Positions 26,937 through 37,033 of a stretch of DNA of 64,000 bases are shown piece after piece; within the stretch, counting starts at the first letter, position 1; every line of letters starts with the position of its first letter. Location of the stretch: positions 62,001-126,000 of the forward strand of contig NZ_SAWY01000021.1 of the NCBI RefSeq assembly GCF_006439335.1, written 5' to 3'. Source of the DNA: Litorilituus lipolyticus (GTDB taxonomy: Bacteria > Pseudomonadota > Gammaproteobacteria > Enterobacterales > Alteromonadaceae). The notes under the pieces were generated by a model. The model saw only the letters and a program-made list of their open reading frames with translations. It was not told where the DNA came from and searched no databases. Position numbers and translations under genes: made by a program.

Positions 26937-28913
26937 TTAACTTGGGCTATCGCCCTTAGGCTCTGATAAGTCAGGATTCGTTTTATCTTCACTGACTTCT
27001 GTTGCCTTTGCTGCTGTTTCATCTTTCTTCTCAGCTGATGCATTTCCGCTGGTTGAATTAGAATCAGACTTGTCGTCTTTATCTTCCCAATCAGAAGGAG
27101 CACGTACTTCTTTACGCTCCATTAAGTCATCAATCTGATTTGCATCAATGGTTTCATATTTCATTAACGCATCTTTCATCGCATGAAGAATATCCATGTT
27201 ATCTTTAATTAAGTTTTCCGCACGCTCATAATTACGGTGAATAACTTCTTTAATCTCATCATCAATGTCTTTCGCTGTTTCATCCGACATATGTAAAGAT
27301 TTTGCTGATGTTCTGCCTAAAAATACTTCGCCTTCTTCTTCAGCAAACAACATTGGTCCCATTTTATCCGAAAGACCCCATTGAGTAACCATCTTACGAG
27401 CAATGTTAGTTGCACGTTCAATATCATTTGATGCACCCGTTGATACTTTATCTGAGCCATAAATAACATCTTCAGCAATACGCCCACCATATAGTGATGA
27501 AATATTACTTTCTAAGTGTTGCTTAGAATGACTAAATCTATCTTGCTCTGGTAAGTACATAGTTACACCGAGGGCTCGACCACGAGGAATAATACTTACT
27601 TTATAAACAGGATCATGATCTGGTACTAATCGACCAACAATTGCATGACCTGCTTCATGATAGGCAGTCATTTCTTTCTCAGAATCACTCATTACCATAG
27701 TGCGACGTTCTGAGCCCATCATGATTTTATCTTTTGCTTTATCAAACTCTGCCATCCCCACTAAACGACGTGAAGTACGAGCAGCAAATAATGCAGCTTC
27801 ATTAACTAAGTTTGCTAAATCAGCGCCTGAGAATCCAGGTGTACCACGTGCAATAACTGACGCTTTAACATCATCAGCAAGAGGTACTTTACGCATATGA
27901 ACTTTAAGAATTTGTTCACGACCACGAATATCAGGTAAACCTACTGTCACTTGACGGTCAAAACGACCTGGTCTTAATAACGCAGGGTCAAGAACATCTG
28001 GACGGTTAGTAGCAGCAATAACAATAACGCCTTCGTTACCTTCAAAGCCATCCATTTCTACAAGCATTTGGTTTAAAGTTTGCTCACGTTCATCATGACC
28101 ACCACCTAAACCAGCACCACGTTGACGACCTACCGCATCAATCTCATCGATAAAGATAATACAAGGTGCTGCTTTTTTTGCTTGCTCAAACATATCACGA
28201 ACACGTGATGCACCAACACCAACAAACATTTCAACAAAATCTGAACCTGAAATAGTAAAGAATGGTACTTTAGCTTCACCCGCAATGGCTTTTGCTAATA
28301 ATGTTTTACCGGTACCAGGTTGACCAACTAATAAAATACCCGATGGAATACGTCCACCTAATTTTTGGAATCTTGTTGGTTCACGTAAGTAATCAACCAA
28401 TTCAGCAACTTCTTCTTTTGCTTCATCACAACCTGCTACATCAGCAAAGGTGGTTTTAATTTGTTCTTCATTTAATTGACGGGCTTTACTTTTACCGAAA
28501 GACATTGCGCCTTTACCGCCGCCACCTTGCATTTGACGCATGAAGAAAATCCATACACCAATTAACAGGATCATTGGGAACCAAGAAACAAAAATAGTCG
28601 TTAAGAAGCTTGTCTCTTCAGGTAATTTACCTTGAGCACGAACGCCTTGTTTCACTAAATCATTAATTAAGTCACCATCGTAACCACCTGGGATCACGGT
28701 AACAAATGCTTCACCGCTACGTTTTTCACCCGTTATAACGCCGTTTCTATCAACACTAGCTTCACGAATTTGCCCTTGGCGAACGTCCTGAATAAAGCGC
28801 GTATAGTCCATTTGTTGTTCATTTGCGGTATTTGGAGAAAAACTCTGAAATACGCTCATTAACACAACCGCAATAACTAACCATAAAATAAGATTTTTTG
28901 CCATATCGCTCAA
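26937..28913 (-). CDS. ftsH: ATP-dependent zinc metalloprotease FtsH
   Basis: The 658-residue protein has two N-terminal membrane helices (about 4-25 and 100-122) flanking a periplasmic domain. The AAA+ module has Walker A GQPGTGKT (Gln in place of the usual Pro), Walker B IIFIDEID and the SRH region. The M41 zinc site is HEAGH. The acidic/Ser-rich tail after about residue 610 is variable. It degrades membrane and regulatory proteins such as LpxC in E. coli. The start is TTG 28913 (MSDMAKN), with AGAGGT 7 nt upstream. The ATG three codons later has poorer spacing. The same alternative exists in E. coli. Confidence 0.97.
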   Translation of the reverse strand: MSDMAKNLILWLVIAVVLMSVFQSFSPNTANEQQMDYTRFIQDVRQGQIREASVDRNGVITGEKRSGEAFVTVIPGGYDGDLINDLVKQGVRAQGKLPEETSFLTTIFVSWFPMILLIGVWIFFMRQMQGGGGKGAMSFGKSKARQLNEEQIKTTFADVAGCDEAKEEVAELVDYLREPTRFQKLGGRIPSGILLVGQPGTGKTLLAKAIAGEAKVPFFTISGSDFVEMFVGVGASRVRDMFEQAKKAAPCIIFIDEIDAVGRQRGAGLGGGHDEREQTLNQMLVEMDGFEGNEGVIVIAATNRPDVLDPALLRPGRFDRQVTVGLPDIRGREQILKVHMRKVPLADDVKASVIARGTPGFSGADLANLVNEAALFAARTSRRLVGMAEFDKAKDKIMMGSERRTMVMSDSEKEMTAYHEAGHAIVGRLVPDHDPVYKVSIIPRGRALGVTMYLPEQDRFSHSKQHLESNISSLYGGRIAEDVIYGSDKVSTGASNDIERATNIARKMVTQWGLSDKMGPMLFAEEEGEVFLGRTSAKSLHMSDETAKDIDDEIKEVIHRNYERAENLIKDNMDILHAMKDALMKYETIDANQIDDLMERKEVRAPSDWEDKDDKSDSNSTSGNASAEKKDETAAKATEVSEDKTNPDLSEPKGDSPS

Positions 28914-29058
28914 CTTAATGACCTCTTTTGGTGCTTAAAAAAATTTTCATTAATATACATTTAAAATTATAGCGCTTAATCTACTACAAATTAAGCCCTG
29001 TCGCTATTTAACTTTAGTAGCTATTAACAACTAGTTACACTTGTCGTTAATTTACTTA

Positions 29059-29688
29059 TTAGCCTTTATAGCCCGTAGCTACTAGGTATACTTCCCTTGA
29101 GCGCGCTCTAGATGACTCTGGTTTACGAGTTTTAACCGTTTTAAAAACGGCACGAACTTCTTTCATATATTGTTCAAAACCCGCCCCCTGAAACACCTTA
29201 ACAACAAAAGCGCCATTTTGTTTTAATACATGGCTACACATATCTAAAGCTAATTCTACAAGGTACATACTCCGCGCTGAATCAGCACTTTCATTGCCTG
29301 TCATGTTAGCTGCCATATCAGACATCACCACATCAATATTTTTTCCGTTAATACGTGTTAGCAATGCATCTAAAACAGCTTCTTCACGAAAATCGCCTTC
29401 AAGAAAATCAACTCCAGCAATAGCGTCCATGGGTAAAATATCACAAGCAACAACTTGGCCATTATCTCCAACCACTTTGCTGGCATATTCAGACCAACCA
29501 CCTGGAGCAGCACCTAAGTCCACAACTTTCATACCGGGCTTAATGAGTTTGTCTTTAAGGTTTATCTCTTCTATTTTAAATACTGCACGAGAGCGCAAAC
29601 CGAGTTTTTGCGCTTTTTTAACGTACTCATCATCAAAATGTTCATCAAGCCAGCGTTGACTGCTAACCGTATGCTTTTTCTTGCTCAT
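29059..29688 (-). CDS. rlmE: 23S rRNA (uridine-2'-O-)-methyltransferase RlmE
   Basis: The 209-residue protein (FtsJ/RrmJ) has an N-terminal basic segment [15 protein letters not shown], the AdoMet site [15 protein letters not shown], and the K-D-K-E tetrad residues visible in [22 protein letters not shown] and FVVKVFQG. It 2'-O-methylates U2552 of 23S rRNA in the A loop and aids late 50S assembly. It is just upstream of ftsH on the same strand, with a 145-bp gap, and divergent from yhbY, as in most gammaproteobacteria. Confidence 0.96.
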   Translation of the reverse strand: MSKKKHTVSSQRWLDEHFDDEYVKKAQKLGLRSRAVFKIEEINLKDKLIKPGMKVVDLGAAPGGWSEYASKVVGDNGQVVACDILPMDAIAGVDFLEGDFREEAVLDALLTRINGKNIDVVMSDMAANMTGNESADSARSMYLVELALDMCSHVLKQNGAFVVKVFQGAGFEQYMKEVRAVFKTVKTRKPESSRARSREVYLVATGYKG

Positions 29689-29800
29689 GCTTATTTTGCT
29701 CAGATAAGGTCTTAAACAAATAATTGTCTAACAAATTAGTATTAATCACTAGATAAGGGTAAAATACTCATAATTCAAGCCAACTTGTTAAAAATTTCAA

Positions 29801-30097
29801 ATGACTTTAAATAAAAAACAAATTCAACACTTAAAAGGTTTAGCTCACTCGCTAAAACCTATCGTATTGCTAGGTAGTAACGGACTTACTGAAGCCGTTA
29901 TAGCAGAGATTGATTATGCCCTTAATCATCATGAGTTAATCAAAGTAAAGATTCCTACTGATGACAGAGAAACAAAAGCGTTAATAGTAGAAGCAATATG
30001 CCGTGAAACTAACGCAACTAAAGTGCAAGTTATCGGTAAAACATTGATTATCTACCGCCAAAGCGATGAAAAGAAAATTAGTATTCCGAAATTGTAA
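29801..30097 (+). CDS. yhbY: Ribosome assembly RNA-binding protein YhbY (CRM domain)
   Basis: The 98-residue protein is one CRS1/YhbY domain: LNKKQIQHLKGLAHSLKP at the start, the GxxG loop VLLGSNGLTEAV, and NATKVQVIGKTLIIYR near the end. Length matches E. coli YhbY (97). It binds pre-50S particles. It diverges from rlmE across 112 bp and has its own strong terminator. The start ATG lacks a clear SD (TTGTTAAAAATTTCAA). Confidence 0.95.
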   Translation: MTLNKKQIQHLKGLAHSLKPIVLLGSNGLTEAVIAEIDYALNHHELIKVKIPTDDRETKALIVEAICRETNATKVQVIGKTLIIYRQSDEKKISIPKL

Positions 30098-30111
30098 TAC
30101 TTATCTCTGAT

Positions 30112-30137
30112 AAAAAAGACCGTTATCGGTCTTTTTT
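30112..30137. terminator. Bidirectional terminator after yhbY
   Basis: AAAAAAGACCG-TTAT-CGGTCTTTTTT forms a tight hairpin with T-runs on both strands, 15 bp past the yhbY stop. It isolates yhbY from the tna module. Confidence 0.92.
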
Positions 30138-30225
30138 ATTCATAAGCTGTATTTCTAGGTTAAATTTTTAAGCTTTTAACGACTTTGACAAAAAAAACAT
30201 TTTGTCCCTAGCTAAATTCCCTGTA

Positions 30226-30255
30226 TTGACAAATTAAAAATTTTGTTTGCATAAT
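30226..30255 (+). promoter_or_regulatory. Sigma-70 promoter of the tnaC-tnaA module
   Basis: TTGACA at 30226-30231 and CATAAT at 30250-30255 are separated by 18 bp. The predicted transcription start (7 nt past the -10) is at about 30262, which is the first base of the leader ATG. A second TTGACA lies 41 bp upstream (30185-30190) but has no good -10. It overlaps GACAAAA-6-TTTTGTC, an inverted repeat (30187-30206) that might be an activator site. Confidence 0.65.
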
Positions 30256-30261
30256 TAATTT

Positions 30262-30348
30262 ATGAAAAAGCAAACACATCACAACCAATACTTTAGCAAA
30301 TGGTATAACCAAGACTTCAGGTTAGCCTTTGCGCTGTTCTGCTACTAA
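30262..30348 (+). CDS. tnaC: TnaC-like tryptophanase leader peptide, variant C-terminus
   Basis: A 28-codon frame lies 101 bp upstream of tnaA. The product contains SKWYNQD (W14, D18), matching the W-x3-D of E. coli TnaC (KWFNID; W12, D16), which the ribosome and tryptophan need for translational arrest. After D18 the sequence FRLAFALFCY resembles the Proteus type (SELAFFF...) but has phenylalanine where E. coli has the critical P24, then Cys, Tyr and UAA. No SD precedes the ATG, and the predicted mRNA start coincides with it. The following spacer is C-rich and G-poor around 30363-30410, as expected for a Rho-loading rut region. Role inferred: Trp-induced arrest that blocks Rho and lets tnaA be transcribed. 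Confidence 0.8.
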   Translation: MKKQTHHNQYFSKWYNQDFRLAFALFCY

Positions 30349-30449
30349 CACACATTTCATTTTTACCGCTACTCTCTATTCACTTACTTAGAAGAATTAC
30401 CCTCATTCGTGTAATAGAGATTTTATTATTAGCTAATGAGACTATAAAA

Positions 30450-31835
30450 ATGAAAACAATTATCGAACCATTTCGAATCAAATCAGTAGAGCCTATTCGC
30501 ATGACCAGTGTTAGCGAGCGAGAGGCACTTCTAAAACAAGCCAATTACAATTTATTCTCTTTAAAGTCTGACGATGTATTAATAGATCTACTGACTGACT
30601 CAGGTACCTCAGCGATGAGTACAAAGCAATGGGCAGGCATTCAAATGGGTGATGAAAGCTACGCTGGCTCTCCTTCGTTTTATCGCTTTGAACAAGCATT
30701 GAAAGAGTTAGCACCTTTTAAGCACATTATTCCAACACACCAAGGCCGAGCAGCAGAAAAGATTCTTTTTTCTATTTTAGAATCGGCTCAATCAACCGAT
30801 AGCAGTAAAACGCAAATCATACCGAACAATACGCATTTTGATACTACCCGTGCAAATATCGAAGCTACAGGTAGTCAGGCATTAGATTTAGTAACAAAAC
30901 AAGGGTTAGATCCTGAACTTGAATTGCCGTTTAAAGGTGATATGGATTTAATGCGACTACGCGATCTATTAGAAACTCAAGGTGATCAAGTACCTATTGT
31001 CATGTTAACTATCACGAATAACTCAGGTGGTGGCCAACCTGTATCAATGGAGAATATTCGTCAAACTAAAGCCTTATGTGATGAGTTTAATAAACCGCTA
31101 TTTCTTGATGCCTGTCGATTTGCTGAAAACGCTTATTTCATTAAACAAAGAGAAGCAGGTTATCAAGACAAAACACCGAAAGAAATTGTACAAGAGATTT
31201 TTAGTTATGCTGATGGTATGACGATGAGTGCAAAAAAAGATGCCTTGGTAAATATGGGCGGCTGGTTAGCACTGAATGATGATAACTTGGCCATGAAAGC
31301 GCGTAATGTGCTTATCCTTACCGAAGGTTTTCCGACATATGGTGGCTTATCGGGGCGTGATTTAGAAGCAATGGCAGTTGGCCTTGAAGAAATTGTTGAA
31401 GAGGATTACCTCAACTACCGAATTAGCTCTACGGCCTACTTTGGTGATGCACTCGATAAACTCGGTATTCCCATTGTTAAACCTGTCGGTGGCCATGCAG
31501 TATATATTGATGCAAGAGCTATGTTACCTCACATCTCTCCAAATGATTACCCTGGACAAGCACTGGCCATTGAGATGTATCGCTTAGGGGGAATTAGGGG
31601 CTGTGAAATTGGTACCGTTATGTTCGGACAACAAGTTGATGGTAGCGAGAAGCTTGCAGCGATGGATTTAGTCAGAATGGCTATTCCAAGGCGAGTCTAT
31701 ACACAGTCACATATTGATTATTGCATTGAATGTTTAGCTGAAGTTAATAAAAACAAAGAGAAATTACGTGGTGTAGATATTAGCTGGCAACCACCAATGC
31801 TAAGGCACTTTACCTGTCACTTTACTCCAAAGTAA
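30450..31835 (+). CDS. tnaA: Tryptophanase (tryptophan indole-lyase)
   Basis: The 461-residue beta-eliminating lyase has PLP motif SYADGMTMSAKKD, DACRFAENAYFIKQREAGY and EGFPTYGGLSGRD. Much of the N-terminus (DSGTSAMSTKQWAGIQMGDE) looks like tyrosine phenol-lyase. The residues that separate the two enzymes read as tryptophanase: FDTT (Asp, not the Thr of TPL), CEIGT (Ile, not the phenol-binding Arg) and LRHFT (His, not Phe). It converts L-tryptophan to indole, pyruvate and ammonia; indole may signal. The TnaC-like leader upstream supports this assignment. No tnaB-type permease follows; a strong terminator ends the unit. Confidence 0.92.
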   Translation: MKTIIEPFRIKSVEPIRMTSVSEREALLKQANYNLFSLKSDDVLIDLLTDSGTSAMSTKQWAGIQMGDESYAGSPSFYRFEQALKELAPFKHIIPTHQGRAAEKILFSILESAQSTDSSKTQIIPNNTHFDTTRANIEATGSQALDLVTKQGLDPELELPFKGDMDLMRLRDLLETQGDQVPIVMLTITNNSGGGQPVSMENIRQTKALCDEFNKPLFLDACRFAENAYFIKQREAGYQDKTPKEIVQEIFSYADGMTMSAKKDALVNMGGWLALNDDNLAMKARNVLILTEGFPTYGGLSGRDLEAMAVGLEEIVEEDYLNYRISSTAYFGDALDKLGIPIVKPVGGHAVYIDARAMLPHISPNDYPGQALAIEMYRLGGIRGCEIGTVMFGQQVDGSEKLAAMDLVRMAIPRRVYTQSHIDYCIECLAEVNKNKEKLRGVDISWQPPMLRHFTCHFTPK

Positions 31836-31878
31836 CTTACTTGAAATACATATAAATTTTTTACGCTATTTAATACGC

Positions 31879-31918
31879 AAAAAGTGCCTAACAAAGCTAT
31901 GTTGTCAGGCACTTTTTT
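31879..31918 (+). terminator. Rho-independent terminator of tnaA
   Basis: AAAAAGTGCCT (31879-31889) pairs with AGGCACTTTTTT (31907-31918), with an inner ACA/TGT pairing in the loop and a T6 run. It starts 44 bp past the tnaA stop and also works for the minus-strand RHH gene. Confidence 0.92.
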
Positions 31919-31963
31919 ATTATATACACCCCAAGAGTACTCCTTAGGCGCCCAGATTAGCTG

Positions 31964-32161
31964 TTACTTTTTCTCAGTATCCTCTTCACAGAGTGTAATT
32001 GTTTTTTGTACCAGCTTCACGCGACCAGACTCTACTAAAGCATTTCGAAGAACATACTCAATTTGCGCATTAACACTACGCAATTCATCATCTGACCATC
32101 GCTGCATTGCGGCTAATACATCTGGGCTAATTCTTAAAGGAAAGCTTTTTTTAGCTGCCAC
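31964..32161 (-). CDS. Arc-like ribbon-helix-helix small protein
   Basis: The 65-residue protein has an Arc/MetJ-type layout: basic start AAKKS, beta-strand FPLRIS, helix PDVLAAMQRWSDDE, then helix SVNAQIEYVLRNAL. This is the DNA-binding ribbon-helix-helix fold. It lies 24 bp downstream of the SPFH-protein gene on the same strand and is probably co-transcribed with it. It could autoregulate or control membrane-stress genes, but no target is visible. Confidence 0.85.
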   Translation of the reverse strand: MAAKKSFPLRISPDVLAAMQRWSDDELRSVNAQIEYVLRNALVESGRVKLVQKTITLCEEDTEKK

Positions 32162-32185
32162 TATGATCTCCCATTACGTATCAAT

Positions 32186-33046
32186 TTAATATAATGAGCC
32201 AGCATTCACTATAGGCTGTGTATTTTGATCACTACATAACACCACTAATAAATTACTTACCATGGTTGCTTTACGCTCTTCATCAAGCTCTACGATTTGT
32301 TTTTCAGATAACTGATTTAATGCCATATCAACCATGCCTACTGCACCATCAACAATCTTACTTCTTGCGGCAATAATTGCAGCAGCTTGTTGTCTTTGTA
32401 ACATCGCGTTGGCTATTTCAGGTGCGTAAGCTAAATGACTAATTCTTGCTTCGTGAACTCTTACACCCGCTTTTTCTAGACGTTGCTGAATTTCACCTTT
32501 AAGTGCTTCAGATACTTCTTTAGGGTGAGAGCGTAACGCTATTTCATCGCCTTCATGCTGATCATACGGGTAGCTTATGGCCATATTTCTTAGTGCTGAT
32601 TCACTTTGAATATTAACAAAGCTTATATAGTCATCAACTTCGAAAACCGCCTCTGCCGTATCATCGACTGACCAGACCACCACTGTCGCAATTTCAATCG
32701 GGTTACCATGGTTATCATTTACCTTCATTTGATTTGATTCGAAGTTACGAATTCTTAATGAAATATTCTTACGAATAAAAAACGGAATAGTCCATTGTAA
32801 ACCACTGTTTTTAACAGTTCCTACATAGCTACCAAAAAAGGTCATCACCTTCGCTTGATTAGGTTGAACGATAAAAAAGCCAGGCAAAGAAATAATAGCC
32901 AAAATAAAGAATAATACTGTACTAACACCCACTTGCGCTGAAAGCACATCTGATACCAGATAAGCTGCCAGTAGCAGTAAAACAATAAAGGCTACATAGC
33001 CATTAAGTGATAACCCTTTCCTTTCTTTCATACTTTGGTTCGACAT
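32186..33046 (-). CDS. SPFH/band 7 domain membrane protein
   Basis: The 286-residue protein has two N-terminal hydrophobic segments (about 13-32 and 38-58) and a band 7 domain (about 58-230) with [17 protein letters not shown] and the helical coiled-coil region rich in Ala/Gln/Glu ([20 protein letters not shown]). Such stomatin-like proteins form membrane microdomain scaffolds and often interact with proteases such as FtsH or NfeD partners; no nfeD gene is present here. It is followed by the small Arc-like gene. ATG 33046 has CAGGAGT upstream. Confidence 0.9.
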   Translation of the reverse strand: MSNQSMKERKGLSLNGYVAFIVLLLLAAYLVSDVLSAQVGVSTVLFFILAIISLPGFFIVQPNQAKVMTFFGSYVGTVKNSGLQWTIPFFIRKNISLRIRNFESNQMKVNDNHGNPIEIATVVVWSVDDTAEAVFEVDDYISFVNIQSESALRNMAISYPYDQHEGDEIALRSHPKEVSEALKGEIQQRLEKAGVRVHEARISHLAYAPEIANAMLQRQQAAAIIAARSKIVDGAVGMVDMALNQLSEKQIVELDEERKATMVSNLLVVLCSDQNTQPIVNAGSLY

Positions 33047-33153
33047 AAAGAACTCCTGTTTATATTATGCAATTCATTAAAACATAAAAATGATATCATT
33101 TTGATATCACGGAATATAACAGAAAATTTCATAAAGGCAAATAACACGCAAAG

Positions 33154-33185
33154 AAAAAGCCCTAAGTTTTGCAACTTAGGGCTTT
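33154..33185 (-). terminator. Rho-independent terminator of greA
   Basis: AAAGCCCTAAGTT (33156-33168) pairs exactly with AACTTAGGGCTTT (33173-33185) across a 4-nt loop. The minus strand continues with TTCTT. It starts 25 bp past the greA stop. Confidence 0.9.
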
Positions 33186-33209
33186 CAAAAATATAAAATC
33201 TTATAATGA

Positions 33210-33686
33210 TTAAATATGATCTACCGAAATAATTTCATATTCAACTAAACCGCCAGGGGTTTTAATTTCTATTTCGCTATCAACAGTTTTACCAATTAAA
33301 CCACGTGCTATAGGTGAATTAACTGAAATACGGTTTTGCTTAATATCAGCTTCGTCGTCACCTACAATTTGGTATGTCACCTCTTCGTCCGTTTCTATAT
33401 TTAACAAACCTACAGTGGTACCAAAAATAACTTTACCTGTATTCGGTATTTTAGAGATATCGATTATTTGAGCATTACCCAACTTACCTTCAATATCTTG
33501 AATACGACCTTCACAAAAACCTTGCTGCTCACGTGCTGCATGATATTCGGCATTTTCCTTTAAATCACCATGCTCACGAGCTTCAGCGATCGATTCTACA
33601 ATTTCAGGACGTTTTACAGTTTTTAAATGGTTCAGCTCTTCACGCAATCTGTCTGCACCTTGAACCGTCATCGGATATTGACTCAT
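33210..33686 (-). CDS. greA: Transcription elongation factor GreA
   Basis: The 158-residue protein has the N-terminal coiled coil with the acidic tip ([17 protein letters not shown]) and the C-terminal FKBP-like domain ([35 protein letters not shown]). It stimulates RNA cleavage in backtracked RNA polymerase. It follows carB on the same strand across a hairpin terminator, the same dapB-carA-carB-greA order seen in other gammaproteobacteria. Length equals E. coli GreA. Confidence 0.97.
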   Translation of the reverse strand: MSQYPMTVQGADRLREELNHLKTVKRPEIVESIAEAREHGDLKENAEYHAAREQQGFCEGRIQDIEGKLGNAQIIDISKIPNTGKVIFGTTVGLLNIETDEEVTYQIVGDDEADIKQNRISVNSPIARGLIGKTVDSEIEIKTPGGLVEYEIISVDHI

Positions 33687-33705
33687 AATATTCTTCTTCT
33701 TAAAT

Positions 33706-33733
33706 AAAAAAGTTGTCTTAACAACAACTTTTT
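33706..33733. terminator. Bidirectional terminator between carB and greA
   Basis: AAAAAGTTGT (33707-33716) pairs with ACAACTTTTT (33724-33733). T-runs occur on both strands. It lies 55 bp past carB and 20 bp before greA, so greA needs read-through or a promoter overlapping this site. Confidence 0.8.
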
Positions 33734-33787
33734 AAATTACATCAATGTATAAATGCTGTACTCATCATAAGTACAGCAACTAAACTT

Positions 33788-36700
33788 TTATTTACAACGC
33801 TTATGAAGCTCTTGAATAGAAGTAACAGTATTTCTATCATCTGCCGCATGAGACATACACGTCGCGAACGCAGCATTTAATGTTGTAGTGTACGCCACTT
33901 TATAACGCAATGCACCACCACGCAATACTTTAGAATCTTCAATCGCCTTACGGCCTTCTGTAGTATTAATAATGTAGTTGTACTCTTCGTTCTTAATTCT
34001 ATCAAGAATATGAGGACGACCTTCGTGTACTTTATTCACTAAACGTACAGGAACATTCGCTTCACCAAGCACAATGGCCGTACCATGTGTTGCATCTAAT
34101 TCATAACCTAATGCAACCATTTGTTTAGCTAAATCGACTACACGCTCTTTATCACTATTACGTACAGAAATTAATGCTCTACCCGACTTAGGTACTGAAA
34201 CACCTGCACCTAAGTTAGCTTTTGCGTATGCTTCTTCGAAAGTATCACCAACACCCATTACTTCACCTGTTGAACGCATTTCTGGTCCAACTAAAGGATC
34301 ACTACCATGGAACTTGTTAAACGGAATAACAACTTCTTTAACAGAAAAGAAAGGTGGGATAGTTTCTTCAGTTACGCCCTGCTCTGCTAGTGATTTACCA
34401 GCCATAACACGTGCGCCAACTTTAGCTAAAGGTACTGACGTTGCTTTTGAAACAAAAGGAACAGTACGTGCAGCACGCGGGTTCACTTCAATTAAATACA
34501 CTTTTCCGTCTTTAACAGCCATCTGTGTATTCATCAAACCAACAACACCTAACTCAAACGCTAAGTCAGAGACTTGCTTGCGCATAACATCTTGAATATC
34601 TTGGCTTAAGCTATATGCAGGTAAAGAACATGCTGAGTCACCAGAGTGAACACCCGCTTGCTCAATATGTTGCATAATACCACCAACAACGACTCTTTCA
34701 CCGTCACAAATAACGTCAATATCAACTTCAATAGCATCATCAAGGAAATGATCAAGTAATACTGGTGCTTCATTTGAAACACTTACAGCTTCAGTCATGT
34801 AACGACGTAAGTCATCTAAGTCATATACAATTTCCATTGCACGACCACCTAATACATACGATGGACGTACAACAAGAGGGAAGCCAATAGCTTCAGCTTT
34901 AGCCAGTGCTTCATCTAATGAAGTTACGGTAGCATTTTCAGGTTGTAATAAACCTAAACGGTCAACAGCCTGTTGGAAACGCTCTCTATCTTCTGCTCTA
35001 TCAATTGCATCAGGTGAAGTACCAATAATTGGCACACCAGCCGCTTCTAAAGCACGTGCCAATTTAAGTGGTGTTTGACCACCGTATTGCACAATAACGC
35101 CCTTAGGCTTTTCAATGCGTACTATTTCAAGAACATCTTCAAAAGTAATTGATTCGAAATATAATCTGTCAGAGGTATCGTAATCAGTAGAAACGGTTTC
35201 AGGGTTACAGTTCACCATGATTGTTTCAAAGCCGTCTTCACGTAATGCTAAAGCAGCATGTACACAACAGTAATCAAATTCAATACCTTGACCAATACGG
35301 TTTGGGCCACCGCCTAAGATCATGATTTTATCTTTATCACTTGGATTCGCTTCACATTCTTCATCATAGCTAGAGTACATGTAAGCCGTATCTGAACTAA
35401 ATTCAGCAGCACAAGTATCAACACGCTTATAAACTGGGAATATTTCTGCATTATGACGCTTCTTACGAATCTCAGCTTCTGCCACACCAATTAAGTCAGC
35501 TAGACGAGAATCAGCAAAACCTTTACGTTTTAATTTACGTAAGTAGTCAGCCGTTAATATTTTTAAACCACCTTCACTAACTTTAGCTTCTTCTAAAACG
35601 ATATCTTCAATTTGTACTAGAAACCAACGATCAATCTTAGTTAGTCTAAATACATCATCAACTGTTAAGCCTAAACGGAAAGCATCTGCTACGTACCAAA
35701 TACGGTCAGAGCCAGCTTCTTGAAGTTCATGCATAATTTCAGTTTTAGCACCCGGTTGCGTCACATCAACTTTCGGGTCAAAACCGTTTACGCCAACTTC
35801 TAAACCACGAAGTGCTTTTTGCATTGATTCTTGTTGGTTACGGCCAATTGCCATTACTTCACCAACAGATTTCATTTGCGTGGTTAACCTGTCTTCTGAG
35901 CCTGCAAATTTTTCAAAGTTAAAACGTGGAATCTTAGTCACAACGTAGTCAATTGTTGGCTCAAATGACGCCGGTGTAGCACCACCAGTAATATCATTTG
36001 ATAATTCATCTAAGGTGTAACCTACAGCAAGTTTTGCTGCAATTTTAGCAATTGGGAAACCTGTAGCTTTTGATGCCAACGCAGATGAACGAGATACACG
36101 TGGGTTCATTTCAATAATAACCATACGGCCAGTATCAGGACAAACACCGAATTGTACGTTCGAACCACCCGTTTCAACACCAATTTCACGTAATACTGCA
36201 AGAGATGCATTACGCATGATTTGGTATTCTTTATCTGTTAGGGTTTGAGCTGGTGCTACAGTAATTGAGTCACCCGTATGAATACCCATTGGATCGAAGT
36301 TTTCAATTGAACAAATAATGATACAGTTATCATTTTTGTCTCGAACCACTTCCATCTCGTACTCTTTCCAACCAATTAATGATTCATCAATCAATAACTC
36401 ATTTGTTGGTGATAAATCCAAACCACGCGTACAAATTTCTTCGTATTCTTCTTGGTTATAAGCGATACCGCCACCAGTACCACCCATAGTAAATGATGGG
36501 CGAATAATACAAGGGAAGCCGATGCGTTTAGCTGTTTCTCTTGCTTCATCCATTGAGTGAACAATTTCAGCACGAGGACATTCTAAACCAATGTTTTTCA
36601 TTGCTTTATCAAAACGTTCACGGTTTTCAGCTTTATCAATCGCATCTGCCGTAGCACCAATCATTTCAACGTTAAATTCTTCTAAAACGCCTTTTGATTC

Positions 36701-37006
36701 TAACTCTAAAGCACAGTTAAGTGCCGTTTGACCACCCATTGTCGGTAAAACCGCATCAGGACGTTCTTTTTCAATAATTTTACGAACAACTTCCCAGTGA
36801 ATTGGCTCGATATAAGTTGCATCGGCCATTTCTGGATCAGTCATTATCGTTGCAGGGTTTGAGTTAACTAAAATAACTCTATAGCCTTCTTCGCGAAGCG
36901 CTTTACAGGCTTGCGCGCCTGAATAGTCAAACTCACAAGCTTGACCAATTACAATAGGACCAGCACCTAAAATTAAGATACTTTTTATGTCATTACGTTT
37001 TGGCAT
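33788..37006 (-). CDS. carB: Carbamoyl-phosphate synthase large subunit
   Basis: The 1072-residue protein has the duplicated ATP-grasp architecture: N-half (1-400) with [21 protein letters not shown], an oligomerisation region (about 400-550), a second half with [19 protein letters not shown], and a C-terminal allosteric MGS-like domain from about 930. It makes carbamoyl phosphate from bicarbonate, ammonia from CarA and two ATP, for arginine and pyrimidine synthesis. The length is that of E. coli CarB (1073). It follows carA by 27 bp. Confidence 0.98.
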   Translation of the reverse strand: MPKRNDIKSILILGAGPIVIGQACEFDYSGAQACKALREEGYRVILVNSNPATIMTDPEMADATYIEPIHWEVVRKIIEKERPDAVLPTMGGQTALNCALELESKGVLEEFNVEMIGATADAIDKAENRERFDKAMKNIGLECPRAEIVHSMDEARETAKRIGFPCIIRPSFTMGGTGGGIAYNQEEYEEICTRGLDLSPTNELLIDESLIGWKEYEMEVVRDKNDNCIIICSIENFDPMGIHTGDSITVAPAQTLTDKEYQIMRNASLAVLREIGVETGGSNVQFGVCPDTGRMVIIEMNPRVSRSSALASKATGFPIAKIAAKLAVGYTLDELSNDITGGATPASFEPTIDYVVTKIPRFNFEKFAGSEDRLTTQMKSVGEVMAIGRNQQESMQKALRGLEVGVNGFDPKVDVTQPGAKTEIMHELQEAGSDRIWYVADAFRLGLTVDDVFRLTKIDRWFLVQIEDIVLEEAKVSEGGLKILTADYLRKLKRKGFADSRLADLIGVAEAEIRKKRHNAEIFPVYKRVDTCAAEFSSDTAYMYSSYDEECEANPSDKDKIMILGGGPNRIGQGIEFDYCCVHAALALREDGFETIMVNCNPETVSTDYDTSDRLYFESITFEDVLEIVRIEKPKGVIVQYGGQTPLKLARALEAAGVPIIGTSPDAIDRAEDRERFQQAVDRLGLLQPENATVTSLDEALAKAEAIGFPLVVRPSYVLGGRAMEIVYDLDDLRRYMTEAVSVSNEAPVLLDHFLDDAIEVDIDVICDGERVVVGGIMQHIEQAGVHSGDSACSLPAYSLSQDIQDVMRKQVSDLAFELGVVGLMNTQMAVKDGKVYLIEVNPRAARTVPFVSKATSVPLAKVGARVMAGKSLAEQGVTEETIPPFFSVKEVVIPFNKFHGSDPLVGPEMRSTGEVMGVGDTFEEAYAKANLGAGVSVPKSGRALISVRNSDKERVVDLAKQMVALGYELDATHGTAIVLGEANVPVRLVNKVHEGRPHILDRIKNEEYNYIINTTEGRKAIEDSKVLRGGALRYKVAYTTTLNAAFATCMSHAADDRNTVTSIQELHKRCK

Positions 37007-37033
37007 AGTTTTTCGTCTCTCTAATAGGTTGTA

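Noticed and set aside
30450..31835. Tyrosine phenol-lyase assignment
   Set aside because: The three discriminating positions read Asp, Ile and His as in tryptophanase, and a TnaC-like leader is upstream.
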